Origin: CAZFQG01 sp964520785
GTDB taxonomy: Bacteria; Planctomycetota; Planctomycetia; Pirellulales; Thermoguttaceae
Assembly (NCBI GenBank): GCA_964520785.1
Contig: CAZFQG010000071.1
Location: 1 to 28,495, forward strand
DNA length: 28,495 nucleotides
Direction of reading: 5' to 3'
Shown here: positions 17,876-24,521 of the stretch, piece after piece
How the letters are laid out: each line of letters begins with the position of its first letter
Position numbering within the stretch: position 1 is the first letter of the stretch
Made by a program: the position numbers and the translations under genes
Notes under the pieces: model-generated
Told to the model about the DNA's origin: nothing
The model's database searches: none
What the model saw: the letters and a program-made list of their open reading frames with translations, nothing else

Positions 17876-19008
17876 ACCGTCCGTCCGTGAAATCGCCGAT
17901 TTCCTTGGCGATCCTTCTTCTGGCCGCGGCACCCGTCTTCGCGGTCGAGGAACCGCTGTGGCGTCAGGAGGAGGCGGCCATCCGCCAAGCCGTCGCGAGA
18001 ATCGCACCGAGCGTCGTCGCGATCGAGACCGTCGGCGGCGAAAGCCGTCGCGGCCGACTCCTCTTCGGAACCGGACCTACCTCCGGCGTGATCGTCGATT
18101 CGCAAGGATATATTCTCTCCAGCGCCTTCAACTTTTTGCGGAAACCCGATTCGATCCTCGTTACCATCCCTTCGGGCGACAAGGTTCCCGCCCGGGTCGT
18201 GGCGACCGACCGCAACCGGATGCTCGCGCTTTTGAAGGTCGACGCCGGCGCACCTCTGCCGGTCCCCGCCATGGCCCAAAGAGGGACGATGCGCGTCGGC
18301 CAATGGGCAATCGCGGTGGGACGTACGTTCGACGTGGACACCCCGAACATGACCGTCGGCATCCTGAGTGCGCTTAGCCGCGTTTGGGGAAAGGCGATTC
18401 AGACGGACGCTCCCGTCTCCCCCAGCAACTATGGTGGGGCTTTGATAGACATCCATGGAAGGTTGATGGGCGTGTTGGTGCCACTTTCTCCCGAACGCCT
18501 GGATGAAATCGGCGGCGTTGAATGGTACGATTCCGGAATCGGCTTCGCCATCCCCGCCGAGGACTTCGGCATCGTCGTCGAGAAGCTCAAGGAGGGTCGC
18601 GATCTTGAACCCGGCTTCGCCGGCATCGGCTTCTCCAAAGTGAACCTCCTCGGCGGCCGGGGAATCGTCGACGGTACCGTGGACGGTTCCCCGGCCGCCG
18701 AGGCCGGCATCGAGAAGGGAGATGTCATCCTCGTCTGTGACGGACGCGAGATCATGAAGGCGTATCAGGTTAGGGAATGCATTGCGCGCCGCTACGCCGG
18801 CGACACGATACGGCTCATCTTGGAGCGCGGCGGTGTCCGAATCGAGAAAACTCTCACGCTCGCGCCGCTTTCCAAGCCGGCCCAGAAGCCCGAAACGGAT
18901 ACTCCGCCGGCACCGTCCGGCTCGAAGAAATCGGTCTTTGGACCGCTGCAAGGGGAGCACATGGATCGGCGATTCACGGATTTGGCGGGGAGGGAGAAAC
19001 GCTCGTAG
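17872..19008 (+). CDS. HtrA/S1C-like pseudoprotease with PDZ domain (all triad residues missing)
   Basis: 378 aa, GTG start overlapping the upstream stop, with a good signal peptide (SLAILLLAAAPVFA then VEE). The fold motifs of DegP-type proteases remain alignable: GYILSSAFNFLR stands where GYILTNAHVV is usual, so His is replaced by F86; DRNRMLALLKV stands for DxxxDLALLKV, so Asp is replaced by M117; SPSNYGGALID stands for NPGNSGGALV, so Ser is replaced by Y187. A PDZ domain follows (about 246-332, with AAEAGIEKGDVILVCDG), then a Pro/Ser-rich tail. No proteolysis is expected; a peptide-binding, scaffold or regulatory role toward the active homologue two genes upstream is inferred. It is the last gene of the operon. 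Confidence 0.88.
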   Translation: MNRPSVKSPISLAILLLAAAPVFAVEEPLWRQEEAAIRQAVARIAPSVVAIETVGGESRRGRLLFGTGPTSGVIVDSQGYILSSAFNFLRKPDSILVTIPSGDKVPARVVATDRNRMLALLKVDAGAPLPVPAMAQRGTMRVGQWAIAVGRTFDVDTPNMTVGILSALSRVWGKAIQTDAPVSPSNYGGALIDIHGRLMGVLVPLSPERLDEIGGVEWYDSGIGFAIPAEDFGIVVEKLKEGRDLEPGFAGIGFSKVNLLGGRGIVDGTVDGSPAAEAGIEKGDVILVCDGREIMKAYQVRECIARRYAGDTIRLILERGGVRIEKTLTLAPLSKPAQKPETDTPPAPSGSKKSVFGPLQGEHMDRRFTDLAGREKRS

Positions 19009-19065
19009 CCGTTTCGGTTTTTTCAAGAGGCGGGGGGGATACTCCGTGCCTCCTGAACGGTTATA

Positions 19066-19120
19066 CTCGGTGGTGGGCGACTTGGGCGACTCGGTGGTGG
19101 GCGACTCGGTGGTGGGCGAC
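19066..19120 (+). repeat. 15-bp tandem repeat in the gap before the first sulfatase gene
   Basis: Three full copies of CTCGGTGGTGGGCGA lie at 19066-19080, 19090-19104 and 19105-19119, with a shortened 9-bp copy (CTTGGGCGA) at 19081-19089. The block sits in the 183-bp gap between the operon end and the ATG of the sulfatase. One forward frame reads SVVGD repeats, but no supported gene uses it. Confidence 0.9.
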
Positions 19121-19191
19121 TGGGGATGTTCGTCGCATTCGGCCCGGCCGTCTCCGATTTGGCGAGACCAATCAACAAAAAGGATCTAACG

Positions 19192-20481
19192 ATGAAACAT
19201 CGCCTGTTCCGTGTGCTGCTCGTGGTTCTTACGGCGTTGTCCCTTGGTCCACCCGTCAGGGCCGCCGCTGCGGAAAGGCCGAATGTCGTGCTGATCATGG
19301 TCGACGATTTCGGCGCCGAGTGCGTCGGCGTCTACGGCGGGACGAGTTACCAGACTCCCCACATGGACGCCCTTGCCGCCGGGGGGATTCAATTCACGAA
19401 CGCCTACACGCCTCCCTTATGTACGCCGACGCGAGTCCAACTGATGAGCGGTCAGTATCCCTTCCGCAACGGCTGGTCCGTCGGGATTTGGTCCAAGGAC
19501 CAGCCGGGCCAAGTGGTCGATCCGCGGACATTGCCGCTGGGAGCGATGATGCGCGGCGCCGGCTACAAAACGGCGGTCGCCGGGAAGTGGCAGCTTGCGC
19601 GATTTGAAGACCATCCGGACCACGCCGCGCAGTGCGGATTCGACGCGCACTGTCTGTGGACGTGGAGATACCAAACCACCGGTAAAGAGAAACCTTCGCG
19701 GTATTGGAACCCGGCCGTCTGGAAAGCCGGGCGGTTGCTCGGTGGCACGGAGGGTGAGTTCGGGCCCGATCTCTACTGCGACGCCTTGATCGAATTCATG
19801 CGCACGCACCGCGACGAGCCGTTTTTCCTCTACTATCCGATGACGCTGGTGCATTTGCCGTTCGTCCAACCTCCAGGGAGCGACGCCGAAGGGGACGCTG
19901 TCCGATTTGCCGCGATGGTCGAGTACGCGGACGGATTGATCGGCCGCCTGGTCGCGGCGCTAGATGAGTTGGGCCTGCGCGAAAAGACCGTCGTTCTCGT
20001 TACCGGCGACAACGGGACGCCGCGCGAGGTCACGTCCCAATGCAACGGTCAAGCGATCCAGGGAGGGAAGGGCCAAATGACCGAGGCGGGGGCGCGCGTT
20101 CCGCTGATCGCCAACTGGCCCGGAACCGCGCCCCACGGCGCGGTCTTCGACGACCTGGTCGACACGAGCGACATTCTGCCGACGCTGGCCGAGTTGTCCG
20201 GCGCGGAACTGCCGGCGGATCGAGTGATCGACGGCCGCGGTTTCGCCCGGAGACTTCACGGCGAGGCGGGAAATCCGCGGCAATGGGTCTACGTCGAGCT
20301 GAAGGACGACTGGTTTCTCCGCGATAAGAAGTATCGCCTGGACGGCGACGGCATGCTTTGCGATATGTCGGACCGGTATGGCGCCAGAAGACTCACCGAA
20401 CCGCTCGTGGATGAGGCAAGGGCCGCGAAGGAGCGGCTTGAATCGGCGTTACGAGAACTCCGCGGCGGATTGGATCGGTAA
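19192..20481 (+). CDS. Secreted FGly-type sulfatase (type I), with GKWQ in place of GKWH
   Basis: 429 aa. The ATG at 19192 is chosen because AAAAAGGA ends 7 bp upstream and the signal peptide (MKHRLFRVLLVVLTALSLGP) begins there; the frame runs 22 codons further upstream without support. Type I sulfatase features: metal-binding D38-D39 in VVLIMVDDFG, the formylglycine motif CTPTR (C77 to R81), the GKW motif at K132, H221, D273-N274 in VTGDNG, and K293. These enzymes hydrolyse sulfate esters, usually of polysaccharides, in the periplasm or outside, after Cys77 is converted to formylglycine. The residue after GKW is Q134, where most family members have His. Substrate cannot be predicted. Likely co-transcribed with the sulfatase that follows 43 bp later. 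Confidence 0.92.
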   Translation: MKHRLFRVLLVVLTALSLGPPVRAAAAERPNVVLIMVDDFGAECVGVYGGTSYQTPHMDALAAGGIQFTNAYTPPLCTPTRVQLMSGQYPFRNGWSVGIWSKDQPGQVVDPRTLPLGAMMRGAGYKTAVAGKWQLARFEDHPDHAAQCGFDAHCLWTWRYQTTGKEKPSRYWNPAVWKAGRLLGGTEGEFGPDLYCDALIEFMRTHRDEPFFLYYPMTLVHLPFVQPPGSDAEGDAVRFAAMVEYADGLIGRLVAALDELGLREKTVVLVTGDNGTPREVTSQCNGQAIQGGKGQMTEAGARVPLIANWPGTAPHGAVFDDLVDTSDILPTLAELSGAELPADRVIDGRGFARRLHGEAGNPRQWVYVELKDDWFLRDKKYRLDGDGMLCDMSDRYGARRLTEPLVDEARAAKERLESALRELRGGLDR

Positions 20482-20524
20482 CCGGTCGGCGTTTGGCACG
20501 AGAAAACTTCGGAGAAAAGCGAAC

Positions 20525-22114
20525 ATGTCTCTTGTGCGAACCTCGGGACTGCTCTTAGTCGTCTTGGTCTTCACGGTTGGGGAAACCCGCCTCCTCGAAG
20601 CGGCTGAATCCGGCAAGGCGCGCCGTCCCAATGTGATCCTGATGATGGTCGACGATCTCGGTTTCGCGGACCTGGGGTGTTACGGCGCGGCGATTATCGA
20701 GACCCCCACCCTCGATCGTCTCGCCGCCGAGGGCCTGCGGTTCTCCCAGTTCTACAACACGGCGAAGTGCCACAGTTCCCGGGTATGCCTGATGACGGGG
20801 TTGTATTGTTTTCAGGCCGGTGACGCATCGTTGAGCCGCGGCGCGACGATCGCCGAAGTCCTCCGACCGGCGGGATACTTCACGGCAATGGTTGGAAAGT
20901 GGCATCTCGACCGAGAACCGACGGACCGTGGTTTCGATCGTTACTTCGGCCATCTCAGCGGCGCAACCGATTTCTTCCGCGGCGACGACTCGTTCAGGCT
21001 CAATGGAGAGAGATTCACCGAGTTCGGAGACGGTTTTTACACGACCGACGCGAACACCGACTACGCAATCCGGTTCATCGACGAGGCACTCGGTGCCGGC
21101 AAGCCTTTCTTCCTCTACGTCGCCCACAACGCACCGCATTACCCATTACAGGCTCCGAGCGACGTCATCGAGCAGTACCGCGGGAAGTTTCGCCTCGGTT
21201 GGGACGAACTGCGACGCCGGCGATACGCGAAGCAGGTGGAGATGGGGTTGATCGACCCGAGGTGGGCCCTTTCACCGCGCCCGGACTATGTCCCGGCCTG
21301 GGACGAACTGAGCGGGGAGCAGAAGAACTGGGAGGACTTCCGGATGGCCGTGTTCGCCGCGATGGTGGACCGGATTGACCAGAACGTCGCCCGGCTGATC
21401 GAACACCTCAAGGCCAAGGGAGTGTATGAAGACACGCTCATCCTCGTCTGTTCGGACAACGGGGCCTGTCCGTTCGAACGGACCCGTTCAATGGACCGTC
21501 CTCCTTGGAAGGGGGGAAGCCATCTGACGTATGACGTCGGTTGGGCCCACGCCGGAAACACGCCGTTTCGCTGGTACAAACAGAACCAGCACGAAGGGGG
21601 AATCGCCTCGCCGCTGATCGTCCACTGGCCGAGCGGTCTGAAGGTCGAACCCGGGTCGCTTACCCATCAGCCCGCGCATTTGATCGACGTCATGCCGACG
21701 CTCGTCGAGCTTGCCGGTGCCCATTACCCCGCGGAACTCGACGGCCGTGCGATCGAGACGGTTCAGGGTTTGTCGCTCGTTCCGATTCTCGAGGGCAAGA
21801 AGCGCAAGCTTCACGAGTGGCTCTACTTCCAGTTCTCCACCGATAGGGCGATCCGCAAAGGAGATTGGAAGCTGGCCAGCGTCAAGGGCGCCCGGTGGGA
21901 GCTGTACAACCTGGCCGAGGACCGCACCGAACTGAACGACCTGGCCGATGCGTATCCCGGCCGGGTCGAGGAACTCGCGGAACTTTGGCACACGGTCGCC
22001 AGGGACGTCGACCGCGCCCCGGCGCGGCTCCGTAAACCGGTCGAGGACCGTCCGGCGGAGCCGTATTTCAAACGAGCCGAAGGGAAGATGCCGCCGTTTC
22101 CTGAGATTCCGTGA
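20525..22114 (+). CDS. Secreted arylsulfatase-like FGly sulfatase with CHSSR active-site motif
   Basis: 529 aa from the ATG at 20525, which follows GGAG by about 10 bp and starts the signal peptide (MSLVRTSGLLLVVLVFTVGE). The frame is open upstream into the previous gene, which is taken as overlap only. Metal ligands D43-D44 lie in ILMMVDDLG and D311-N312 in CSDNG. GKWHL (K125, H127) and H205 in HNAPHYPL are as expected for the arylsulfatase family, as is the C-terminal RKGDWKLASVKG block. The formylglycine motif is KCHSSR: Cys82 with Ser, not Pro or Ala, two residues on, and Arg86 kept. It resembles arylsulfatase A-type enzymes in length and order. Probably exported and active on sulfated glycans, provided the variant motif is matured. 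Confidence 0.92.
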   Translation: MSLVRTSGLLLVVLVFTVGETRLLEAAESGKARRPNVILMMVDDLGFADLGCYGAAIIETPTLDRLAAEGLRFSQFYNTAKCHSSRVCLMTGLYCFQAGDASLSRGATIAEVLRPAGYFTAMVGKWHLDREPTDRGFDRYFGHLSGATDFFRGDDSFRLNGERFTEFGDGFYTTDANTDYAIRFIDEALGAGKPFFLYVAHNAPHYPLQAPSDVIEQYRGKFRLGWDELRRRRYAKQVEMGLIDPRWALSPRPDYVPAWDELSGEQKNWEDFRMAVFAAMVDRIDQNVARLIEHLKAKGVYEDTLILVCSDNGACPFERTRSMDRPPWKGGSHLTYDVGWAHAGNTPFRWYKQNQHEGGIASPLIVHWPSGLKVEPGSLTHQPAHLIDVMPTLVELAGAHYPAELDGRAIETVQGLSLVPILEGKKRKLHEWLYFQFSTDRAIRKGDWKLASVKGARWELYNLAEDRTELNDLADAYPGRVEELAELWHTVARDVDRAPARLRKPVEDRPAEPYFKRAEGKMPPFPEIP

Positions 22115-22283
22115 CGGAAACCGGTGGCTGACGGTCGATCCGGACGGACGGTGTTTCGGAAATCTCGAGTACGTCCGTTATCGCGAGGCCGATTCCAGCG
22201 GCAACGAAAATACGGAACGGGCGCAATTCGATCGGTTCCGGTAGTCCGCGCGGTCCACGCCGGAGTACTCTGGCACGGAAGAA

Positions 22284-22317
22284 CGGGTACCCTCCAGAAG
22301 AATCTGGAGGGCACCCG
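22284..22317 (+). terminator. Strong hairpin downstream of the sulfatase pair, terminator-like
   Basis: Arms 22284-22297 and 22304-22317 pair over 14 bp with one A-C mismatch, around the 6-nt loop AAGAAT. It lies about 170 bp after the second sulfatase stop. No T-run follows, so it is not a textbook intrinsic terminator. It may stabilise the 3' end of the sulfatase transcript or end it with Rho. Confidence 0.5.
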
Positions 22318-22357
22318 CCGAGACAACAGCGACGGACTCGTGCGGGAGATTCGTGGG

Positions 22358-22468
22358 TTAGACCAAACCTTTCCCCCTTGGAAGAGCGGAACTTACGGGG
22401 CTTTCAGGACTTACGCCGCCGTGGTTTGACATCAAAAACGGGGTCAAGAGGGGGAAGAGTTGGTCTAA
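22358..22468. repeat. Imperfect inverted repeat, about 111 bp across
   Basis: The left arm begins TTAGACCAA (22358-22366) and continues through CTTTCCCCCTT; the right arm ends TTGGTCTAA (22460-22468) preceded by GAGGGGGAAG. The outer 9 bp pair perfectly, and the pyrimidine tract pairs with small shifts. The centre is about 65 bp. No flanking target-site duplication was found. Confidence 0.6.
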
Positions 22469-22643
22469 GCGGACGCGCCGTGAGATCCCAATGGAGCCAA
22501 TGACGGCCTTGTCCCCCTCAAGCTCAACGTGATCATCATTTTTTGACCGCATATGGACGAATTCTTGGCACGGGGGGTGGAGCGGAGGCGGCGGACCTGT
22601 TAATGTAGTAGAAACCCCCTCCCTGGCGGCCCGCCGTGCTTCG

Positions 22644-22673
22644 GGTCCTGAATTCCGGACCGGGTGATTTTTT
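22644..22673 (+). promoter_or_regulatory. Hairpin plus T6 run immediately before the methyltransferase ATG
   Basis: GGTCC (22644-22648) pairs with GGACC (22657-22661) around an 8-nt loop. Six T at 22668-22673 directly precede the ATG at 22674. This resembles a small intrinsic terminator and leaves no Shine-Dalgarno site in front of the gene. It could be an attenuator, the real terminator of an upstream transcript, or chance. Confidence 0.35.
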
Positions 22674-23408
22674 ATGATGACCAAACCAACGAAAGCGAAA
22701 TCCTCGCGGAAACGTCGTTCGCGGCGCGTCAAAATACTGAACCGCCTGCTCGAGTATCGCGCGATTTCGCGAATAAGCTATCGAAAATACCGAGACAAGG
22801 TCCGCGACGTGTACGACGGCCCTCAGGGAGCCGTTTTGGCGACGTGCAGCCTTTTGTCGTTGCATACGACCTTTGGGGAGCGAATGCTGCGAACGCGCGA
22901 CTTCGATCTGCGAGGAGCGAAGCGGGTTCTCGACGTCGGAAGTGGCGCGGGACAAATCGCGAAGCACCTCCTCAAATACGCCGACGCCGACGCGAGGATT
23001 ACCTGCTTTGACTTATCGCTTGAGATGCTTCGCCGGGCTCGAGCGCGTTTGAAGAGCGACCGCCCCGAGTTCGTTACCGCCGACTTGACGGAACTTCCGT
23101 TTCGCGATGCTTCCTTCGACTGCGCGACGTGCGGCTACGTGTTGGAGCATGTTCCTGAACCCAAAGACGGGCTGGCGGAGCTTTCCCGAGTCCTCGCGCG
23201 CGGCGGCCGCATGCTTCTTCTCGCGACGGAAGACAATTTCGGCGGAGCGTGGACGAGCCGTCTCTGGTGTTGCCGGACCTACAACCGCGCGGAACTCCGC
23301 GCCGCGTGCGAAGAGGTCGGTCTGGCTTGGGGACGCGAACTGTGGTTTTCCCGATTTCACAAGGCGCTGCGCGCCGGCGGGATCGGCGTGGAACTGGTAA
23401 AACGGTAG
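22674..23408 (+). CDS. Class I SAM-dependent methyltransferase
   Basis: 244 aa, cytoplasmic. The SAM-binding motif I is VLDVGSGAG (residues 85-93), the acidic end of strand 2 is in CFDLS (111-115), and motif II-III follow in TADLTELPFRDASFDCATC with VLEHVPEP after it, as in the UbiE / Methyltransf_11 group. The first 45 residues are very rich in Lys and Arg and precede the catalytic domain. The start is uncertain: ATG at 22674 and 22677 are adjacent, and neither has a Shine-Dalgarno site. Substrate is not predictable from sequence. It faces the lactate dehydrogenase gene tail to tail, 29 bp apart, so the two are separately transcribed. Confidence 0.85.
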   Translation: MMTKPTKAKSSRKRRSRRVKILNRLLEYRAISRISYRKYRDKVRDVYDGPQGAVLATCSLLSLHTTFGERMLRTRDFDLRGAKRVLDVGSGAGQIAKHLLKYADADARITCFDLSLEMLRRARARLKSDRPEFVTADLTELPFRDASFDCATCGYVLEHVPEPKDGLAELSRVLARGGRMLLLATEDNFGGAWTSRLWCCRTYNRAELRAACEEVGLAWGRELWFSRFHKALRAGGIGVELVKR

Positions 23409-23437
23409 CGGGGCCACGGTGGCCGGAGGGGCGCCGG

Positions 23438-24445
23438 TCAGTCCGGTCCGAGGACGAACGCGGGATCGTCGTCGGAAACGGCTCCGTCTTCGAAATTGGT
23501 GAGGTTATTAGCCGTTTGCCGCGCGATTGCCTCCAGGGCCTCTTTCGTGAAAAACCCTTGGTGACCCGTAATCAGGACGTTCGGAAAAGTCAGCAGCCGC
23601 GCGAAAACGTCGTCCTGAATAACCTGCGCGGAGAGGTCTTCGAAAAAGAGGTCGGTTTCCTCTTCATAGACATCCAATGCGACCGCTCCGATCCGGCCTG
23701 ACTTGAGGCCGCCGATAAGGGCGCCGGTATCGACGAGGGCCCCGCGGCCGGTGTTGACGATCGTCACTCCTTCGGCCGTTTTCGCCAGGAATTCCTCGTC
23801 GACGAGATGATGCGTCTCGCGCGTTAAAGGGCAGTGCAGCGTAATCACGGCCGATTCGGACGCGAGCCGGTCGACCGCGCAATAAATGACGCCCATCTCT
23901 TCAAGCTCTTCGTTCGGATAGGGGTCGAACGCGAGGACCCGGCACCCGAACCCGAGAAGGATTCTCGCGGCGACCGCCCCGATCTGACCCGTCCCGACGA
24001 TCCCGACCGTCTTTTCGAACAGGTCGAATCCGAGAAGTCCCTCGAGGGAGAAATTTCCGTCGCGGACGCGGTTGTACGCCTTGTGCAGGCGACGCGTCAC
24101 CGCGAGGATCAATCCGACCGTGTGCTCGGCGACCGCATGGGGGGAGTAGGTGGGAACGCGCGCAACCGCGATGTTCAGATTCCGCGCGGCTTCGAGATCG
24201 ACATTGTTGAATCCGGCGCAGCGCAGGACGATCAGGCGGATTCCCTGCTTGTGCAGGCGTTCGAGCGTCGCCCCGCCGAACGAGTCGTTCACGAAGCCGC
24301 ACACCGCGTCGAAGCGCTGCGCCAGATTGGCCGTTTGGGGCGTTAACCGGGTCTCGAAAAACACCGGGTTGTGCTTCGCCCTCCGGAGGGCGGGCTTCAG
24401 AAACCTCTCGTCGTATCGTTTCGAGCTGAAAACACAGACTTTCAT
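23438..24445 (-). CDS. ldhA: NAD-dependent D-lactate dehydrogenase (2-hydroxyacid dehydrogenase family)
   Basis: 335 aa, close in length and order to E. coli LdhA. It interconverts pyruvate and D-lactate with NADH. The Rossmann nucleotide motif is GTGQIG (151-156). Catalytic residues are R234 in NTGRGALVD, E263 in DVYEEE and H295 in TGHQGF. LdhA-specific stretches include LRCAGFNNVDLEAA, NFSLEGLLGF, LAFDPYP and DLFFEDLSAQVIQDDV. The ATG complementary to 24443-24445 is chosen because GGAG lies 9 bp upstream and the family N-terminus (MKVCVFSSKRYD) starts there; the frame is open further upstream without support. It follows the large unrecognised gene on the same strand after 76 bp and may be co-transcribed with it. 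Confidence 0.93.
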   Translation of the reverse strand: MKVCVFSSKRYDERFLKPALRRAKHNPVFFETRLTPQTANLAQRFDAVCGFVNDSFGGATLERLHKQGIRLIVLRCAGFNNVDLEAARNLNIAVARVPTYSPHAVAEHTVGLILAVTRRLHKAYNRVRDGNFSLEGLLGFDLFEKTVGIVGTGQIGAVAARILLGFGCRVLAFDPYPNEELEEMGVIYCAVDRLASESAVITLHCPLTRETHHLVDEEFLAKTAEGVTIVNTGRGALVDTGALIGGLKSGRIGAVALDVYEEETDLFFEDLSAQVIQDDVFARLLTFPNVLITGHQGFFTKEALEAIARQTANNLTNFEDGAVSDDDPAFVLGPD

Positions 24446-24521
24446 CTTGTTTTTCTCCGTTCTTCTCGGGGTGCCGTTGACGGATCCGTCCGGCGGGATC
24501 GCTCCCGGCATGAACCGGCTG

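Larger units (their letters stand above)
22115..22673. other. Gene-free stretch between sulfatase pair and methyltransferase
   Basis: No convincing gene lies in these 559 bp: the open frames present lack family features, plausible starts or ribosome binding sites. The stretch holds the hairpin at 22284-22317, an imperfect inverted repeat at 22358-22468, and a hairpin followed by six T at 22644-22673. The segment 22390-22425 contains two ACTTACG copies. The composition and paired arms could come from a decayed or non-autonomous mobile element, but no transposase remnant is recognisable. Confidence 0.6.

Noticed and set aside
16829..19008. Idea that the two inactive protease-like genes are pseudogenes
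   Set aside because: Both frames are full length with intact signal peptides and PDZ domains, coupled start and stop codons, and no frameshift or internal stop; only catalytic positions changed.
19006..19024. Possible intrinsic terminator after the third HtrA-like gene (short CCG/CGG stem and T-run)
   Set aside because: The stem is only 3-4 bp, too weak to call, although the T-run and position at the operon end are suggestive.
22358..22732. Minus-strand open frame of about 124 codons in the gene-free stretch
   Set aside because: It spans the inverted repeat and runs into the methyltransferase gene; no recognised domain and no convincing start. It could be a remnant of a repeated element but cannot be supported as a gene.
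23412..23424. Small palindrome GGCCA-CGG-TGGCC between the convergent methyltransferase and ldhA genes
   Set aside because: Well placed for a bidirectional terminator, but the 5-bp stem with a 3-nt loop and no T-run is easily chance in GC-rich DNA.
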